Below are positions 54,118-64,000 of a DNA stretch of 64,000 nt, piece after piece (position 1 is the first letter of the stretch; the number at the start of each line of letters is the position of its first letter). The position numbers were made by a program, and so were the translations under genes. Origin of the DNA: an uncultured Pseudomonadota bacterium (GTDB lineage Bacteria; Pseudomonadota; Gammaproteobacteria; Burkholderiales; SG8-39); contig CAIKRR010000032.1 of assembly GCA_903829815.1 (NCBI GenBank), positions 1-64,000 on the forward strand. The letters run 5' to 3'. Under the pieces are notes generated by a model, which searched no databases, had not been told where the DNA came from, and saw only the letters and a list, made by a program, of their open reading frames with translations.

Positions 54118-54834
54118 GTGAAGCTTCCGAAAGCCGTTGCATCCTCGACCGACTCATCAGAGTCGACCGCCCGGGAAGCGTGGCACCTGCTGGGGATTAT
54201 GTCAGAGTTCGTCGAGGCTACCGACCGTCTCGGCAACATCGCGCCTGCGGTAAGCATCTTTGGCAGCGCCCGTACCCCGCGCGATCACCCCTACTTCGCG
54301 CTCGCCGAACGCATCGCCCGACTGCTCTCCGACGCCGGGTTCTCGGTCATCTCCGGCGGCGGTCCAGGCATCATGGAAGCCTGCAACAAGGGCGCGCATG
54401 AAGGTCGTTCGCCCTCGATCGGCCTGAACATCGAACTGCCGCGCGAACAATTCGGCAACACCTTCCAGGACATCAGCCTGTCGTTTCGCCACTTTTTCGC
54501 GCGCAAGACCACGTTCATCCGCTTCTCGGTGGCCTATGTCGTGATGCCTGGCGGCTTTGGCACCTTGGACGAACTGAGCGAAGCGCTCACGATGATGCAG
54601 ACCGGCAAGATCCGGCGCATGCCGATCATCCTGGTGGGCAGCGGTTTCTGGCGCGGCATGCTCGACTGGATCGCCGATCGACTGGTCGACGAAGGCATGA
54701 TCAATCCGGCCGATCTGGACCTGATGCAGGTGATCGATGAGCCCGAGAAAGTCGTCGAGGCCATCTTCCAGCACTACGAAAACCGGCACTTCGCGCCATC
54801 GGTGGCCGAGCGCGACACGCTGCTCAACCTTTGA
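54118..54834 (+). CDS. LOG-family protein (cytokinin riboside phosphoribohydrolase-like)
   Basis: A 238-residue Rossmann protein of the TIGR00730/LOG type. It has SIFGSARTP, SGGGPGIMEACNKGAHEG and the catalytic PGGFGTLDELSE motif. LOG enzymes hydrolyse nucleoside 5'-monophosphates, releasing the base; in bacteria they may clear AMP-like metabolites or have PpnN-type roles. The GTG start at 54118 is supported by a conserved-looking N-terminal helix (REAWHLLGIMSEFVEATDRL); ATG 54199 would cut this off. Confidence 0.87.
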   Translation: MKLPKAVASSTDSSESTAREAWHLLGIMSEFVEATDRLGNIAPAVSIFGSARTPRDHPYFALAERIARLLSDAGFSVISGGGPGIMEACNKGAHEGRSPSIGLNIELPREQFGNTFQDISLSFRHFFARKTTFIRFSVAYVVMPGGFGTLDELSEALTMMQTGKIRRMPIILVGSGFWRGMLDWIADRLVDEGMINPADLDLMQVIDEPEKVVEAIFQHYENRHFAPSVAERDTLLNL

Positions 54835-54965
54835 TCCGACCCGGACGTCTGGCCCGCAATACCGGCGCAATGCCGGCGCGGGTCCGTTCACTCGCGGTAA
54901 AATGAGGATCAGCGGATGGCATGTACCGGCGATTTTGCCTCCCAACCCGCTCGGGGACCTGCGCA

Positions 54966-55307
54966 ATGATGGGCATGCGGCACCTGGCAGCGGCATCGGT
55001 GGTTGGCATCGCCGTACTGAGCAGCGCGGGCGCGCAGATGCCGCCCGCTGCCCCGCCACCGGTCGAGTTCGAACCCACGGCCTCGGCGAGCCCGCGCGGT
55101 GATGCCCTGGACGAGGCTGTGCGGGTGATTCCCGATGTGGAATCACGCAGCGAGCAGGTGATTGGCGGGCGGCGCGTGGTGCGGGTCGTGACGCGCGCGG
55201 GCCTGGAGTACGAACTGATCGAGGACGACGGCGTGGTGGCATCGACCCTGCTTGCCCCCGATACGCAACGGCTGCGCGTCCCGCTATGGCGCATCTTCGA
55301 ATGGTAG
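54966..55307 (+). CDS. Secreted DUF2782 domain protein
   Basis: A 113-residue exported protein. It has a signal peptide (residues 1 to about 23, ending AGAQ), a Pro-rich linker and a small beta domain (RSEQVIGGRRVVRVVTRAGLEYELIEDDG) of the DUF2782 type. The function is unknown; genes of this family commonly sit between polA and thrB in proteobacteria, as here. Two ATGs (54966 and 54969) are possible starts. Confidence 0.8.
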   Translation: MMGMRHLAAASVVGIAVLSSAGAQMPPAAPPPVEFEPTASASPRGDALDEAVRVIPDVESRSEQVIGGRRVVRVVTRAGLEYELIEDDGVVASTLLAPDTQRLRVPLWRIFEW

Positions 55308-55360
55308 GATGCGCGCCGGACATTGCCTGCTGACCAGCGGGCCGGGGTAGCCACTGAGTC

Positions 55361-56311
55361 ATGGCAGTCTTCACATCCGTCACTGAAGAGGAGGCGCGCG
55401 CCTGGCTTGCGCGCTACCCGGTCGGCACCCTCATCGAACTGCGCGGCATCGCTGCAGGCATCGAGAACACCAACTACTTCGTCACGACCAGCCAGGGTCG
55501 GTTCGTGCTCACGCTGTTTGAAAAGCTCACGCGTGACGAACTGCCCTTCTACATCGACTTGATGAGTCATCTGGCCCGCGATGGCGTGCCCTGTCCGCGT
55601 CCGATACACGACAGCGATGACAACGCCCTGGGCACACTGAACGGCAAGCCTGCCGCCTTGATGACGCGCCTGCCCGGCGAAGCCATCGTCCATCCGACAA
55701 CCGGGCACTGCGCCGAAGTCGGCGATGTGCTCGGTCGCATGCACCTGGCCGCGATGCACTTTGGCGACGGACCGGTCAATCCGCGCGGCCGACACTGGTG
55801 GCATGCGACGGCACCGCTGGTACTGCCCTTTCTCGATGCGCCGCGCCAGGCCCTGCTGCGCGAGGAACTGCGCTACCAGGACACCGTCAACCTCGAGCGC
55901 CTGCCACGCGGCCCGGTGCACGCCGATCTCTTCCGCGACAACGTGCTGTTCGAGGGCAAGCGCATGGGCGGGGTGATCGATTTCTATTTCGCCGGTCTCG
56001 ACACCTTTCTTTACGATCTGGCCGTCACGCTGAACGACTGGTGCATCGATCTGGCCACCGGCCAGATCGTCAATGACCGCGCACAGGCCCTGCTTGCAGC
56101 CTATGCCGCACGCCGCCCCCCCGGCGCTGCCGAGCAAGCGGCTTGGCCGGCCCTGCTGCGGGCCGCGGCGCTTCGCTTCTGGCTGTCACGCCTGCATGAC
56201 TTCTACCTACCACGCTCGGGTGAACTGATCCGCGCACACGACCCCGAACACTTCCGCCGGGTTCTCGAACTGCGCGTGGCGCACGCCACGCATCCGCCCT
56301 TGCTTGGCTGA
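55361..56311 (+). CDS. thrB: Homoserine kinase (ThrB2/APH-fold type)
   Basis: A 316-residue choline-kinase/aminoglycoside-phosphotransferase-fold kinase making O-phosphohomoserine for threonine synthesis, unrelated to the GHMP ThrB of E. coli. The start MAVFTSVTEEEARAWLARYPVG, GIENTNYFVTT, the catalytic loop HADLFRDNVLF and the metal-binding GVIDFYFAG are characteristic. No thrA or thrC is adjacent. Confidence 0.94.
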   Translation: MAVFTSVTEEEARAWLARYPVGTLIELRGIAAGIENTNYFVTTSQGRFVLTLFEKLTRDELPFYIDLMSHLARDGVPCPRPIHDSDDNALGTLNGKPAALMTRLPGEAIVHPTTGHCAEVGDVLGRMHLAAMHFGDGPVNPRGRHWWHATAPLVLPFLDAPRQALLREELRYQDTVNLERLPRGPVHADLFRDNVLFEGKRMGGVIDFYFAGLDTFLYDLAVTLNDWCIDLATGQIVNDRAQALLAAYAARRPPGAAEQAAWPALLRAAALRFWLSRLHDFYLPRSGELIRAHDPEHFRRVLELRVAHATHPPLLG

Positions 56312-56469
56312 GTGCCGCCCCACCCGGGGCAGGTCGCGAGCTCGGCTCCTCCGGGGTCGGATCACTCGAGGCCGACTGAGCCTGCGGGCGCCAGGCAGAT
56401 GCGGGCGCACAAGGCTTGTACACGGTCGTGGCTTAGAATCAAGGTCCCCTGTCACGCTTGGCGATACGC

Positions 56470-59400
56470 ATGGATTCCCGGCTGCGCGAAATCCCCTACA
56501 ACTACACGTCGTTCTCCGACCGCGAAATCGTGGTCCGGCTTCTGGGGGAAGATGCCTGGCAGATGCTGGTGGATCTGCAAACCGAGCGGCGCACCGGTCG
56601 CTCCGCGCGCATGCTTTTCGAGATATTCGGCGACATCTGGGTCGTTGACCGCAACCCGTATCTGCAGGACGACCTTCTGGAGAATCCCGACCGGCGCGCA
56701 GCGCTGATCGAGGCACTGCACCACCGACTGCGCGAAATCAGCGGCCGACGTGATACCCCGGCCGATGCCAGCGAAAGCGATCCGGGCAGCGATCCGGACC
56801 GCGAATCAGGCACCGAGTCGGACCCACAGGCTACGCAACCCGAAGGTGCGCGAACACGCGATCGTCGGGTTCAGGCCATCATCGAACGTACCCGCCTGGC
56901 GATCGACCACTTCGCGGCCGGGTTCACGACGGTGGAAGCCCTGCGCCGCGCTGTTGCACGACGTTTCGCGCGCATCACCCGTGCGGACAATGTGCGCTTC
57001 GATGGCTATTCGCGGGTCGCCCATGTCACCGATGCCACCGACTGGCGCGTCGAGTATCCGTTCGTGGTGCTGTACCCTGAAAACGAGCGCGAAGTGATCG
57101 ACATGGTGCGCGCCTGCATCGAGCTCGATCTGCCGATCATCCCGCGTGGCGGTGGCACCGGCTACACCGGCGGTGCGATACCTCTGGACAGGCGCTCGGC
57201 GGTGATCAATACCGAGAAGCTCGATCGCGCCTCGGCCGTGGAGACCATGCGACTGCCAGGGGTCGAGCGAACCGTGCCGACCGTGGACTGCGGTGCCGGT
57301 GTCGTTACCCGCCGGGCGATGGAGATTGCCGAAACGGCGGGGCTTGTATTTGCCTGTGATCCGACCTCGTCGGACGCCTCATGCATCGGTGGCAATGTCG
57401 CGATGAACGCGGGCGGCAAGAAGGCCGTCCTGTGGGGAACCGCCCTCGACAACCTGGCCAGCTGGCGCATGGTCGATCCGCAAGGCGAACTGATCGAAAT
57501 CGTCCGGCTCGAGCACAACCTGGGCAAGATTCACGATCAGGACATGGTCCGGTTCTCGGTGCAGGGTCTGAACGCCGATGGCATGTCGCTGCGCGGCGAG
57601 CCGCGCATCATCGAGATGGCAGGATCGCGCTTTCGCAAGGCAGGACTGGGCAAGGACGTCACCGACAAGGTGCTGGGGGGTCTGCCGGGCGTCCAGAAGG
57701 AAGGTTGCGACGGCATCATCACTGCTGCCCGGTTCATCCTTCACCGCATGCCACCCCATGTGCGCACGGTCTGTCTGGAATTCTTTGGCGAAGTGCGCGA
57801 CAGCGTGCCCGCCATTCTCGAGGTGAAGCACTACCTGGACACACGACCGGGTGGCGCAATCCTGGCCGGCCTCGAGCATCTTGACGAACGTTACGTACGG
57901 GCGGTCGGCTACGCCACCAAGGCACGGCGAGGCCAGCGTCCGAAGATGGTCCTGATCGGCGATATCGTCGGTGAAGACGAGACGGCAGTCGCCCACGCGG
58001 CCTCCCAGGTGGTGCGCCTGTGCAACCTGCGTGGCGCCGAGGGTTTCGTCGCCGTGACCGCTGAAGCCCGGCGCAAGTTCTGGCTCGATCGGGCGCGCAC
58101 CGCAGCCATCGCCCGTCACACCAACGCCTTCAAGATCAACGAGGACGTTGTCATCCCGCTCGAAGGGCTGGGCGAGTACTCCGATGGCATCGAGCGCATC
58201 AATATCGAACTGTCCATCCGCAACAAGCTGCGGCTCCTCGACGAGGCGCAAGCCTGGCTGCAGGGCCCGCTGCCGCTGGCACGTCACGACAGCGCACTCA
58301 GCGAATCGGAAGTGCTGGGCGAGCGCCCGACCCAGGCGATCGAGGTCATCGAACGCGCAAGAGTCCGTTGGGCAGGCCTGCTTGACGCGATCGCGGGCGA
58401 CAGCCCGGGCGGCACGCCGGCCGAGCCCGAAACGCTGTTTGCCCTGCAGGCCCGCAGCCTGCGCGTATCCTGGAAGACCGAGGTCCGCGACGAGCTCGAA
58501 GGACTGTTCTCGGGCGAGATCTTCCGCCCGATTGTCGAAGGGCTGCGCAGCGTGCACCAGCGCGTCCTGAAAAGCCGCTGCTGGGTCGCCCTGCACATGC
58601 ATGCGGGCGACGGCAATGTGCATACCAATCTGCCGGTCAACTCCGACGATTACCACATGATGCGCGAGGCTGAAGAAGCCGTCAGTCGCATCATGACACT
58701 GGCGCGTGCCCTCGGTGGCGTGATCTCCGGTGAGCATGGCATCGGCATCACCAAGCTGCAGTTTCTCGACGAGGAACAACGCAGCGACTTCGCGCGCTAC
58801 AAGGCCGCAGTCGATCCCGCGCACCGATTCAATCGGGGCAAGTTGCTGGCCGGTGGTGGACTTGACAACGCGTACACCCCGTCGTTCAGCCTGCTCGGGT
58901 CCGAATCCCTCATCCTCGAGCAGTCCGAAATCGGCCACATCTCGGCGATGGTCAAGGACTGCCTGCGCTGCGGCAAGTGCAAACCGGTGTGCTCGACCCA
59001 TGTGCCGCGCGCCAACCTGCTCTACTCGCCGCGCGACAAGATACTGGCCACCTCGCTCCTCATCGAGGCTTTTCTGTATGAGGAACAGACCCGGCGTGGC
59101 GTGAGCCTGCGCCACTTTGCCGAATTTGACGATGTCGCCGATCACTGCACGGTCTGCCACAAATGCGCCAACCCCTGCCCGGTGGACATCGATTTCGGCG
59201 ACGTCTCGATCGCCATGCGCAATCTGCTGCGCAAGCAAGGGCACAAGAAGTTCAATCCGGGCACGGCAGCCGCCATGCTGATGCTCAACGCAACCAACCC
59301 CAGCACCGTACGCATGACCCGTGCTGCCGTGGTGGGCGTGGCCTATCCGTTGCAACGACTCGCCCACAAGGTCGCCCGCGTCACCGGCCTCGCGGGCGAA

Positions 59401-60366
59401 CAGACCGCACGCCCGCCACTGTCGACCGGCAAGCCCTCGCTCGTCTCGCAGGTGATTCATTTCGTGAACAAGCCCATGCCGGGAGGGCTGCCAAAGAAGA
59501 CGTCCCGCGCGCTCCTCGATATCGAGGATCCATCGATCGTCGCCCTGGTCCGTGACCCGGCGCGGGTCACCGAAGACTCCGAGGCCGTGTTCTACTTCCC
59601 GGGCTGCGGATCAGAGCGCCTGTTCAGCCAGGTGGGCCTGGCCACCCAAGCCATGCTCTACCACCTGGGCACGATCTGCGTACTGCCGCCGGGCTACCTC
59701 TGTTGCGGCTACCCACAGACGGCAGCCGGTCAGGACGACGCCGGCCAGAAGATCATCACTGACAACCGGGTGCTCTTTCACCGTGTGGCCAATACGCTGA
59801 ACTACCTGGACATCAAGACGGTCATCGTGTCGTGCGGCACCTGCATGGATCAACTGCAGAAGTACGAGTTCGAGCGCATCTTTCCGGGATGCCGTCTGCT
59901 CGACATCCACGAGTACCTGCTCGAGCGAAACGTCGCGATCGACGGGATCAGCGGCATGCGTTACGTCTACCACGACCCCTGTCACAGTCCGATGAAGACC
60001 CACAAGCCGCTCACCGTGGTGAACCACCTGCTCGGACAACAAGCCACACCCAGTGACCGCTGCTGCGGAGAGTCGGGCACCCTGGCGGTCACGCGGCCCG
60101 ATATTTCCACCCAGGTGCGGTTTCGCAAGGAAGAGGAACTTCGGGGTGACATGGTGCGTGCCCGTGGCGATGCGCCGGATACCGAGGTGAAGATACTGAC
60201 CTCGTGCCCTTCCTGCCTGCAAGGGCTTGCGCGCTACTCGGGCGATACCGGTGCCGAGGCGGACTACGTCGTGGTCGAGGTGGCGCGCCACCTGCTCGGG
60301 GCCGATTGGATGACACGTTATGTCGAACAGGCCAACCGTGGAGGCATCGAACGGGTGCTGCTGTAA
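56470..60366 (+). CDS. DUF3683 / FAD-linked oxidase / Fe-S (CCG) fusion dehydrogenase
   Basis: A 1298-residue fusion. Residues 1-100 are the DUF3683 N-terminal domain. A PCMH-type FAD-binding domain follows ([18 protein letters not shown], then [12 protein letters not shown]), then the FAD-oxidase C-terminal region ([24 protein letters not shown]). Two 4Fe-4S motifs come next ([16 protein letters not shown] and [14 protein letters not shown]). Two CCG cysteine-rich domains end it ([11 protein letters not shown] and CCGESGTLA). The architecture equals GlcD+GlcF or D-lactate dehydrogenase joined in one chain, so it likely oxidises a 2-hydroxyacid (D-lactate or similar) and feeds quinones. Substrate not proven. 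The ATG at 56470 is chosen for the domain start. Confidence 0.9.
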   Translation: MDSRLREIPYNYTSFSDREIVVRLLGEDAWQMLVDLQTERRTGRSARMLFEIFGDIWVVDRNPYLQDDLLENPDRRAALIEALHHRLREISGRRDTPADASESDPGSDPDRESGTESDPQATQPEGARTRDRRVQAIIERTRLAIDHFAAGFTTVEALRRAVARRFARITRADNVRFDGYSRVAHVTDATDWRVEYPFVVLYPENEREVIDMVRACIELDLPIIPRGGGTGYTGGAIPLDRRSAVINTEKLDRASAVETMRLPGVERTVPTVDCGAGVVTRRAMEIAETAGLVFACDPTSSDASCIGGNVAMNAGGKKAVLWGTALDNLASWRMVDPQGELIEIVRLEHNLGKIHDQDMVRFSVQGLNADGMSLRGEPRIIEMAGSRFRKAGLGKDVTDKVLGGLPGVQKEGCDGIITAARFILHRMPPHVRTVCLEFFGEVRDSVPAILEVKHYLDTRPGGAILAGLEHLDERYVRAVGYATKARRGQRPKMVLIGDIVGEDETAVAHAASQVVRLCNLRGAEGFVAVTAEARRKFWLDRARTAAIARHTNAFKINEDVVIPLEGLGEYSDGIERINIELSIRNKLRLLDEAQAWLQGPLPLARHDSALSESEVLGERPTQAIEVIERARVRWAGLLDAIAGDSPGGTPAEPETLFALQARSLRVSWKTEVRDELEGLFSGEIFRPIVEGLRSVHQRVLKSRCWVALHMHAGDGNVHTNLPVNSDDYHMMREAEEAVSRIMTLARALGGVISGEHGIGITKLQFLDEEQRSDFARYKAAVDPAHRFNRGKLLAGGGLDNAYTPSFSLLGSESLILEQSEIGHISAMVKDCLRCGKCKPVCSTHVPRANLLYSPRDKILATSLLIEAFLYEEQTRRGVSLRHFAEFDDVADHCTVCHKCANPCPVDIDFGDVSIAMRNLLRKQGHKKFNPGTAAAMLMLNATNPSTVRMTRAAVVGVAYPLQRLAHKVARVTGLAGEQTARPPLSTGKPSLVSQVIHFVNKPMPGGLPKKTSRALLDIEDPSIVALVRDPARVTEDSEAVFYFPGCGSERLFSQVGLATQAMLYHLGTICVLPPGYLCCGYPQTAAGQDDAGQKIITDNRVLFHRVANTLNYLDIKTVIVSCGTCMDQLQKYEFERIFPGCRLLDIHEYLLERNVAIDGISGMRYVYHDPCHSPMKTHKPLTVVNHLLGQQATPSDRCCGESGTLAVTRPDISTQVRFRKEEELRGDMVRARGDAPDTEVKILTSCPSCLQGLARYSGDTGAEADYVVVEVARHLLGADWMTRYVEQANRGGIERVLL

Positions 60367-60478
60367 GCGGCCAGGCGCCCCCGTGATTCGCCCGGCGATC
60401 TACCCGAGGGACGCTGAAATATGCGATCCTCGGGTATCTGCATCCTCATCGCAACCCGCGAACCCAGGTGACAAGCCC

Positions 60479-62149
60479 ATGATGCGCGCTGTCTCACTGA
60501 CTGCCGGTCTGCTCGATCGCCTGCAGCGCGCACGGCGCGCCGATCTGCCTTTCTCCGAACCGGCCGGTGCCAGGGCCTGGATCGAAGCCTTGCCCGCCGA
60601 CCGGCCCAGAGAGGTCAACAAGGCATTGGCAGCGGCGATCACCGCCTTCTGTGCCCATTCCTCCGGTCCATCGACGCAGATCGCGGTGCTTGAAGTCTTG
60701 CGGCCACGGATCCACGTGGTTCAGGCTGAACTGGCACGGCAATATCGGGGGGCGCCCGCGCCCCTCGGGCCCGAGCTCCTCGGGCTCGTCGATGACATCC
60801 TCGCCCTGTGGACACTCGTGGCCAATGCCTATCTGGGTTTCGCGCAAGGCTGGTCGGGCCGCCTGGGTCGTCACGACAAGAACAAGGAGCAGGCCACTGC
60901 GCTTCACCGGGCGCTCGATGCGACTTCGCGACTGATCGCCGAGCACTACTCGGCCTATCGGCTGCCCCCGGAGACGGTGTACAGCGGCCTGCACGCCCTG
61001 TATCTGACGGCCGAGCACCTCGATCTGATCAAGGTGCGTGTGCCCGATCCGTTCCAGGCGCTTGGCGAAACGCGGTGCCGCGACGCCTGGGTTCGGGCAC
61101 TGCTCATCGACGGATGCCTGCCCCGCGAGCATCATCATCGCGAACTCGGGCTGATCTTTCGTCTGCTCGAACGCTGGGCACCAAAGGTCCGGGTGGTTGA
61201 AGCAGAGGAAGACGCCGAGGACGGTACCGCTTCGCTGTTCGTCGATCTGCAGGAAGCGTGTGGCCTCAGGCCCTGGCGCGGCGCTGGCGACAACGTGCGC
61301 ACGCTGCGCATGGGCGCACTGGCCAACGAAATCCGGCAAACCCTCACGATCCTGCGCAAGGGCGGGGACATTCCCGACCTGGACTTTGGTCCGGGCCTTT
61401 CGCGACGTGACTTCGAGCGGCTGCTGCTGTTGCTCCACCGGCAATGGTGCGAAGGCGGCATTCGAAGGACGAGCGAGCGACAGTCGGCCGCAACGGCAGC
61501 ACACGTCAGTTCAGGTCTGCGAGCAGCGCACTTCTACCTCGGGCGCAAACCCTTCGAGCAGCCCTTCGAGCCCAGTTCACTGCCCAGCCGAGGCAATGCT
61601 CGCCGCAGCGAACACAGTGCCCAGCGCGTGCGTGCTGCAACCGACTACCTTCAGGCCCACGGCATTCGTGCCGAGCAGTGGCAGATCAAGGACGAGAGCC
61701 CGAGCGGGCTCGGCATGACCCGCGGACATGACGAACCGGGCGAGCCCTGGATCGGCCAGGGTTTGCTGCTCGCGGTGAGACCGATCGGGCATAGCAACAC
61801 ACTGGTCGGCACGGTTCGCTGGATACAGGCCGACAAGGACGGCGCGCTGCAGATTGGGGTCAGCCTGCTGCCAGGCATCCCGGTCGCCATCGCCGCGCGC
61901 ATCCCTGCGGCGAGCGAATTCGAGCCAGCCATTTTGATGCTTCCGCTGCCAGCGGCCAACGCACCGTCATCGCTGGTCATGGCCCCAGGGCTTCTCAAGC
62001 CCCGGATGGTGGTTGACATCTACCGTGAGGGCATCGACCGGATCGAGATCACCGCCTTGCTCGAGGGGGGCACGGAATTCGAGCGCTTTGCGTTCATGCC
62101 CGCAGGCAGCGTGTACGATCCAAGCACCGAGTACGATCCGTCCAGGTGA
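60479..62149 (+). CDS. Large helical protein with C-terminal PilZ-like domain
   Basis: A 556-residue cytoplasmic protein. The first 400 residues are helical without recognised motifs (VNKALAAAITAFCAHSSG, then TLVANAYLGFAQGWSGRLGRHDKN). The last 150 form a beta-rich domain with ESPSGLGM and VGTVRWIQADKDGALQIGV, resembling PilZ-type cyclic-di-GMP receptors. A clean RxxxR motif is not visible, so ligand binding is uncertain. Tandem ATGs (60479 and 60482) follow an AGGTG. Family members occur near ubiE in betaproteobacteria. Confidence 0.72.
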   Translation: MMRAVSLTAGLLDRLQRARRADLPFSEPAGARAWIEALPADRPREVNKALAAAITAFCAHSSGPSTQIAVLEVLRPRIHVVQAELARQYRGAPAPLGPELLGLVDDILALWTLVANAYLGFAQGWSGRLGRHDKNKEQATALHRALDATSRLIAEHYSAYRLPPETVYSGLHALYLTAEHLDLIKVRVPDPFQALGETRCRDAWVRALLIDGCLPREHHHRELGLIFRLLERWAPKVRVVEAEEDAEDGTASLFVDLQEACGLRPWRGAGDNVRTLRMGALANEIRQTLTILRKGGDIPDLDFGPGLSRRDFERLLLLLHRQWCEGGIRRTSERQSAATAAHVSSGLRAAHFYLGRKPFEQPFEPSSLPSRGNARRSEHSAQRVRAATDYLQAHGIRAEQWQIKDESPSGLGMTRGHDEPGEPWIGQGLLLAVRPIGHSNTLVGTVRWIQADKDGALQIGVSLLPGIPVAIAARIPAASEFEPAILMLPLPAANAPSSLVMAPGLLKPRMVVDIYREGIDRIEITALLEGGTEFERFAFMPAGSVYDPSTEYDPSR

Positions 62150-62201
62150 AACCCGCGGTGTCGGGTTACGCTCGACACCCTCCTCAGGTCATGCCCCGTT
62201 C

Positions 62202-62570
62202 ATGCCGGCCCCCGTCGATATCATCGTTCATCGAAAATCGCGCGTTCTCGAAGTGACCTTCGACGACGGTGCGAGGTTTGCCATCGATTTCGAGCTGCTG
62301 CGCGTGTACTCACCGTCGGCTGAGGTCCGTGGCCACGGCCCGGGGCAGGAAGTGCTGCAGACGGGCAAGCGCGAGGTTGATCTTCTTGCGCTGGAACCGG
62401 TCGGGAACTACGCGGTCCGACCCCGGTTTTCAGACGGTCATGACTCGGGCATCTACGCCTGGGACACGCTCTACGGTCTGGGCCGCGACCAGCAACAGCT
62501 CTGGCAGGACTACCTGGGCCGACTTCAGAGGGCTGGCGCTTCACGCGATCAGGCAGGAGCGCCCGCATGA
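62202..62570 (+). CDS. DUF971 family protein
   Basis: A 122-residue protein of the DUF971/GBBH-like N-terminal type. It has [33 protein letters not shown] and the later [18 protein letters not shown]. Such domains occur at the N-terminus of gamma-butyrobetaine hydroxylases and, alone, next to Fe-S or ubiquinone genes. The cellular role is unclear. Its stop overlaps ubiE (ATGA), so it is coupled to quinone synthesis. Confidence 0.9.
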   Translation: MPAPVDIIVHRKSRVLEVTFDDGARFAIDFELLRVYSPSAEVRGHGPGQEVLQTGKREVDLLALEPVGNYAVRPRFSDGHDSGIYAWDTLYGLGRDQQQLWQDYLGRLQRAGASRDQAGAPA

Positions 62571-63310
62571 GCCTGGACAACGAAACCGATTTCGGCTTCG
62601 AACGGGTCCGCGAGCCTGAAAAAGCACGCAAGGTGGCAGAGGTCTTTGCATCGGTAGCTTCGAACTACGATGTGATGAACGATCTGATGTCGATGGGTCT
62701 GCACCGGCTCTGGAAACGCTTTGCCGTCGATCGGTGCGTGCTCAAGTCCGGTGACAGGGTGCTCGACGTAGCCGGCGGGTCAGGCGACCTCGCCGCCGCC
62801 CTGGCTGATCGGGTCGGCCCAAACGGCGAAGTCTGGCTCACTGACATCAACGCGGCCATGCTGGCTGTGGGCCGCGACCGGCTCGCAAACCGCGGCCTGC
62901 TGCTGCCCACCGCGCAATGCGACGCCGAGCGCTTGCCGTTTCCCGACGGGTACTTCGATTGCGTCACGGTCGGCTTCGGTCTCAGAAACATGACTCACAA
63001 GAACCGTGCGCTGGCCGAGATGACCCGCGTGCTGCGCCCGGGCGGGCGTCTGCTCGTACTGGAGTTCTCGCGCGTCTGGGAGCCACTGGCCGGTGCCTAC
63101 GACCAGTACTCGTTCAACGTGCTGCCATGGCTTGGGAAGCGCATTGCGGGTGACGCCGACAGCTATCGTTATCTGGCCGAATCGATACGCATGCACCCGG
63201 ATCAGACCACGCTGGCCACGATGATGGAACAATGTGGACTGGACGATGTCCAATACTGGAATCTGGCGGCTGGTATCGTAGCGGTGCATCGCGGCATCCG
63301 CTACGGCTGA
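62567..63310 (+). CDS. ubiE: Ubiquinone/menaquinone C-methyltransferase UbiE
   Basis: A 247-residue class I SAM methyltransferase that C-methylates the demethoxyubiquinol ring. It has [24 protein letters not shown], the SAM motif [16 protein letters not shown], and [13 protein letters not shown]; length and ends are normal. It overlaps the DUF971 gene by 4 bp. Confidence 0.97.
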   Translation: MSLDNETDFGFERVREPEKARKVAEVFASVASNYDVMNDLMSMGLHRLWKRFAVDRCVLKSGDRVLDVAGGSGDLAAALADRVGPNGEVWLTDINAAMLAVGRDRLANRGLLLPTAQCDAERLPFPDGYFDCVTVGFGLRNMTHKNRALAEMTRVLRPGGRLLVLEFSRVWEPLAGAYDQYSFNVLPWLGKRIAGDADSYRYLAESIRMHPDQTTLATMMEQCGLDDVQYWNLAAGIVAVHRGIRYG

Positions 63311-63359
63311 CCGTACTGTCTTGTCTGGCGTCTGGTTGTACACACTTGGAGGCATTTTC

Positions 63360-64000
63360 ATGAAAAGGCTGTGCATCGCACTGTCGGCCGTTCTGATGGT
63401 TGGATCAATCGCTGTCCATGACGCGGAGGCAAAACTGCGAATGGGGGGAGGCCGCAGCGTCGGACAACAGCGCGAATCGGTCATGCAGCGCGCACCGGCG
63501 GCGGCGCCCCAGGCCGCACCCAGTGCGGCGCAACGCCCGGTGCAACCGCAAGCAAGCGCCCCTGCTGCCGCAGCACCCAAGCCCGGCATGGGTCGCTGGC
63601 TCGCACCGCTGGCTGGCCTTGCAGCCGGCATCGGCTTGGCCAGCCTGCTCGGGCACATGGGCGGCGGCATCGCAGAAATCGTGACCGCACTCTTGCTCGG
63701 CGTCGCCGCGGTGATGGGTGTCATTCTGGTCATGCGCCTCATGCGTCGGGGAGCGCCGCAACCAGCGCCTGCCGGGGCAGGGGGCCAGTGGCCCGCGATG
63801 GGCGCCGAAACCGTATCCGCGCCGCCGGCATCGCAAGCAGTCACGCAGCCGATCGAGTCGATCGCCGCAGCACCGACGCGCCCCGCGATTCCGCCCGGTT
63901 TCGATGTTGCGGGCTTCGTCGAGCAGGCAAAACGCAATTTCATCGAGCTCTACGCGGCGCATGATCGCGGTGCCCTCGACGTACTGCGCGAATTCACCAC
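63360..64000 (+). CDS. Tim44-like domain protein, 3' end cut by window
   Basis: A partial gene (213 codons visible, open at base 64000). A strong GGAGG lies 8 bases before the ATG. The protein has a signal peptide (RLCIALSAVLMVGSIAVHDAEA), a Gln/Ala/Pro-rich linker, two hydrophobic segments (residues about 78-98 and 102-125), and the beginning of a Tim44-like fold (FVEQAKRNFIELYAAHDRGALDVLREF). Bacterial Tim44-like proteins of this layout are inner-membrane or periplasmic proteins without settled function; in Burkholderiales they typically follow ubiE. The distinctive C-terminal domain is mostly outside the window. Confidence 0.85.
   Translation, partial: MKRLCIALSAVLMVGSIAVHDAEAKLRMGGGRSVGQQRESVMQRAPAAAPQAAPSAAQRPVQPQASAPAAAAPKPGMGRWLAPLAGLAAGIGLASLLGHMGGGIAEIVTALLLGVAAVMGVILVMRLMRRGAPQPAPAGAGGQWPAMGAETVSAPPASQAVTQPIESIAAAPTRPAIPPGFDVAGFVEQAKRNFIELYAAHDRGALDVLREFT

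Noticed and set aside
57379-59460. 693-codon open frame on the minus strand
   Set aside because: Lies antisense to the large FAD/Fe-S dehydrogenase, whose motifs are all on the plus strand. Long antisense frames are normal at this GC content; no domain pattern is seen.
62780-63943. 387-codon minus-strand open frame at the window end
   Set aside because: Antisense to ubiE and the Tim44-like gene, which has a good ribosome-binding site and signal peptide.

Overview
The window is a dense, GC-rich stretch of bacterial chromosome. Gene content and order point to a betaproteobacterium, most likely Burkholderiales. The blocks gatCAB-mreBCD-mrdAB-dacA-dat-ybeD-lipB-lipA, polA-LOG-DUF2782-thrB, and the DUF3683-FAD/Fe-S protein followed by DUF971 and ubiE are arrangements expected there. 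This placement is inference from gene order; no 16S rRNA or marker search was possible. I see no rRNA or tRNA gene, insertion sequence, prophage or CRISPR array. Both window edges cut genes: metH lacks its 5' end and a Tim44-like gene lacks its 3' end.

Layout. 1-4417: metH, a Rid-family protein and a lipoprotein. 4490-5249 (minus): two overlapping, undescribed small arginine-rich membrane-protein genes ending in a rho-independent terminator, preceded by a 459-bp gene-free, partly purine-rich gap. 5709-12079 (minus): a six-gene operon that looks like CoA-dependent aerobic catabolism of an aromatic or other cyclic acid. It holds a [2Fe-2S]/FAD reductase, an SDR, an unknown protein, an NDP-forming acyl-CoA synthetase alpha subunit, a single PaaA-like di-iron oxygenase and a benzoate-CoA-ligase-like enzyme. 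A divergent MarR regulator sits at its head, with a perfect palindrome abutting a good promoter. 12773-15632 (minus): phoU-phoB-phoR behind a near-consensus Pho box. 15963-18706: ubiK, comM, apaH. 18627-20461 (minus): an acyltransferase and a luciferase-like flavin oxidoreductase. 20705-21283: an HTH protein. 21305-26411 (minus): a tightly overlapping cluster matching the E. coli fdrA-ylbE-ylbF-ybcF (allFGH-allK) oxamate carbamoyltransferase/carbamate kinase set, headed by a small unknown protein that ends in a sliding-clamp-like QLSLF motif.

26581-36565: a predicted outer-membrane protein, kup, ilvA, 5-formyl-THF cyclo-ligase, a soluble-type lytic transglycosylase, an NDUFA9-like protein, cca and xth. 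36746-50757: a DUF4124 protein, gatCAB (minus), then the rod-shape and wall operon mreBCD-mrdAB-dacA running into dat-ybeD-lipBA. 50814-64000: polA with a small downstream gene (minus), LOG-family protein, DUF2782 protein, thrB, a 1298-residue FAD/Fe-S dehydrogenase, a PilZ-like protein, DUF971, ubiE and the Tim44-like fragment.

Most of the window is core metabolism and cell-envelope biogenesis. The accessory material lies in 4.5-12.7 kb and 19.4-26.4 kb. Best candidates for undescribed biology are the single-component PaaA-like oxygenase operon, the two small basic membrane proteins, and the clamp-motif protein coupled to the carbamoyltransferase cluster.
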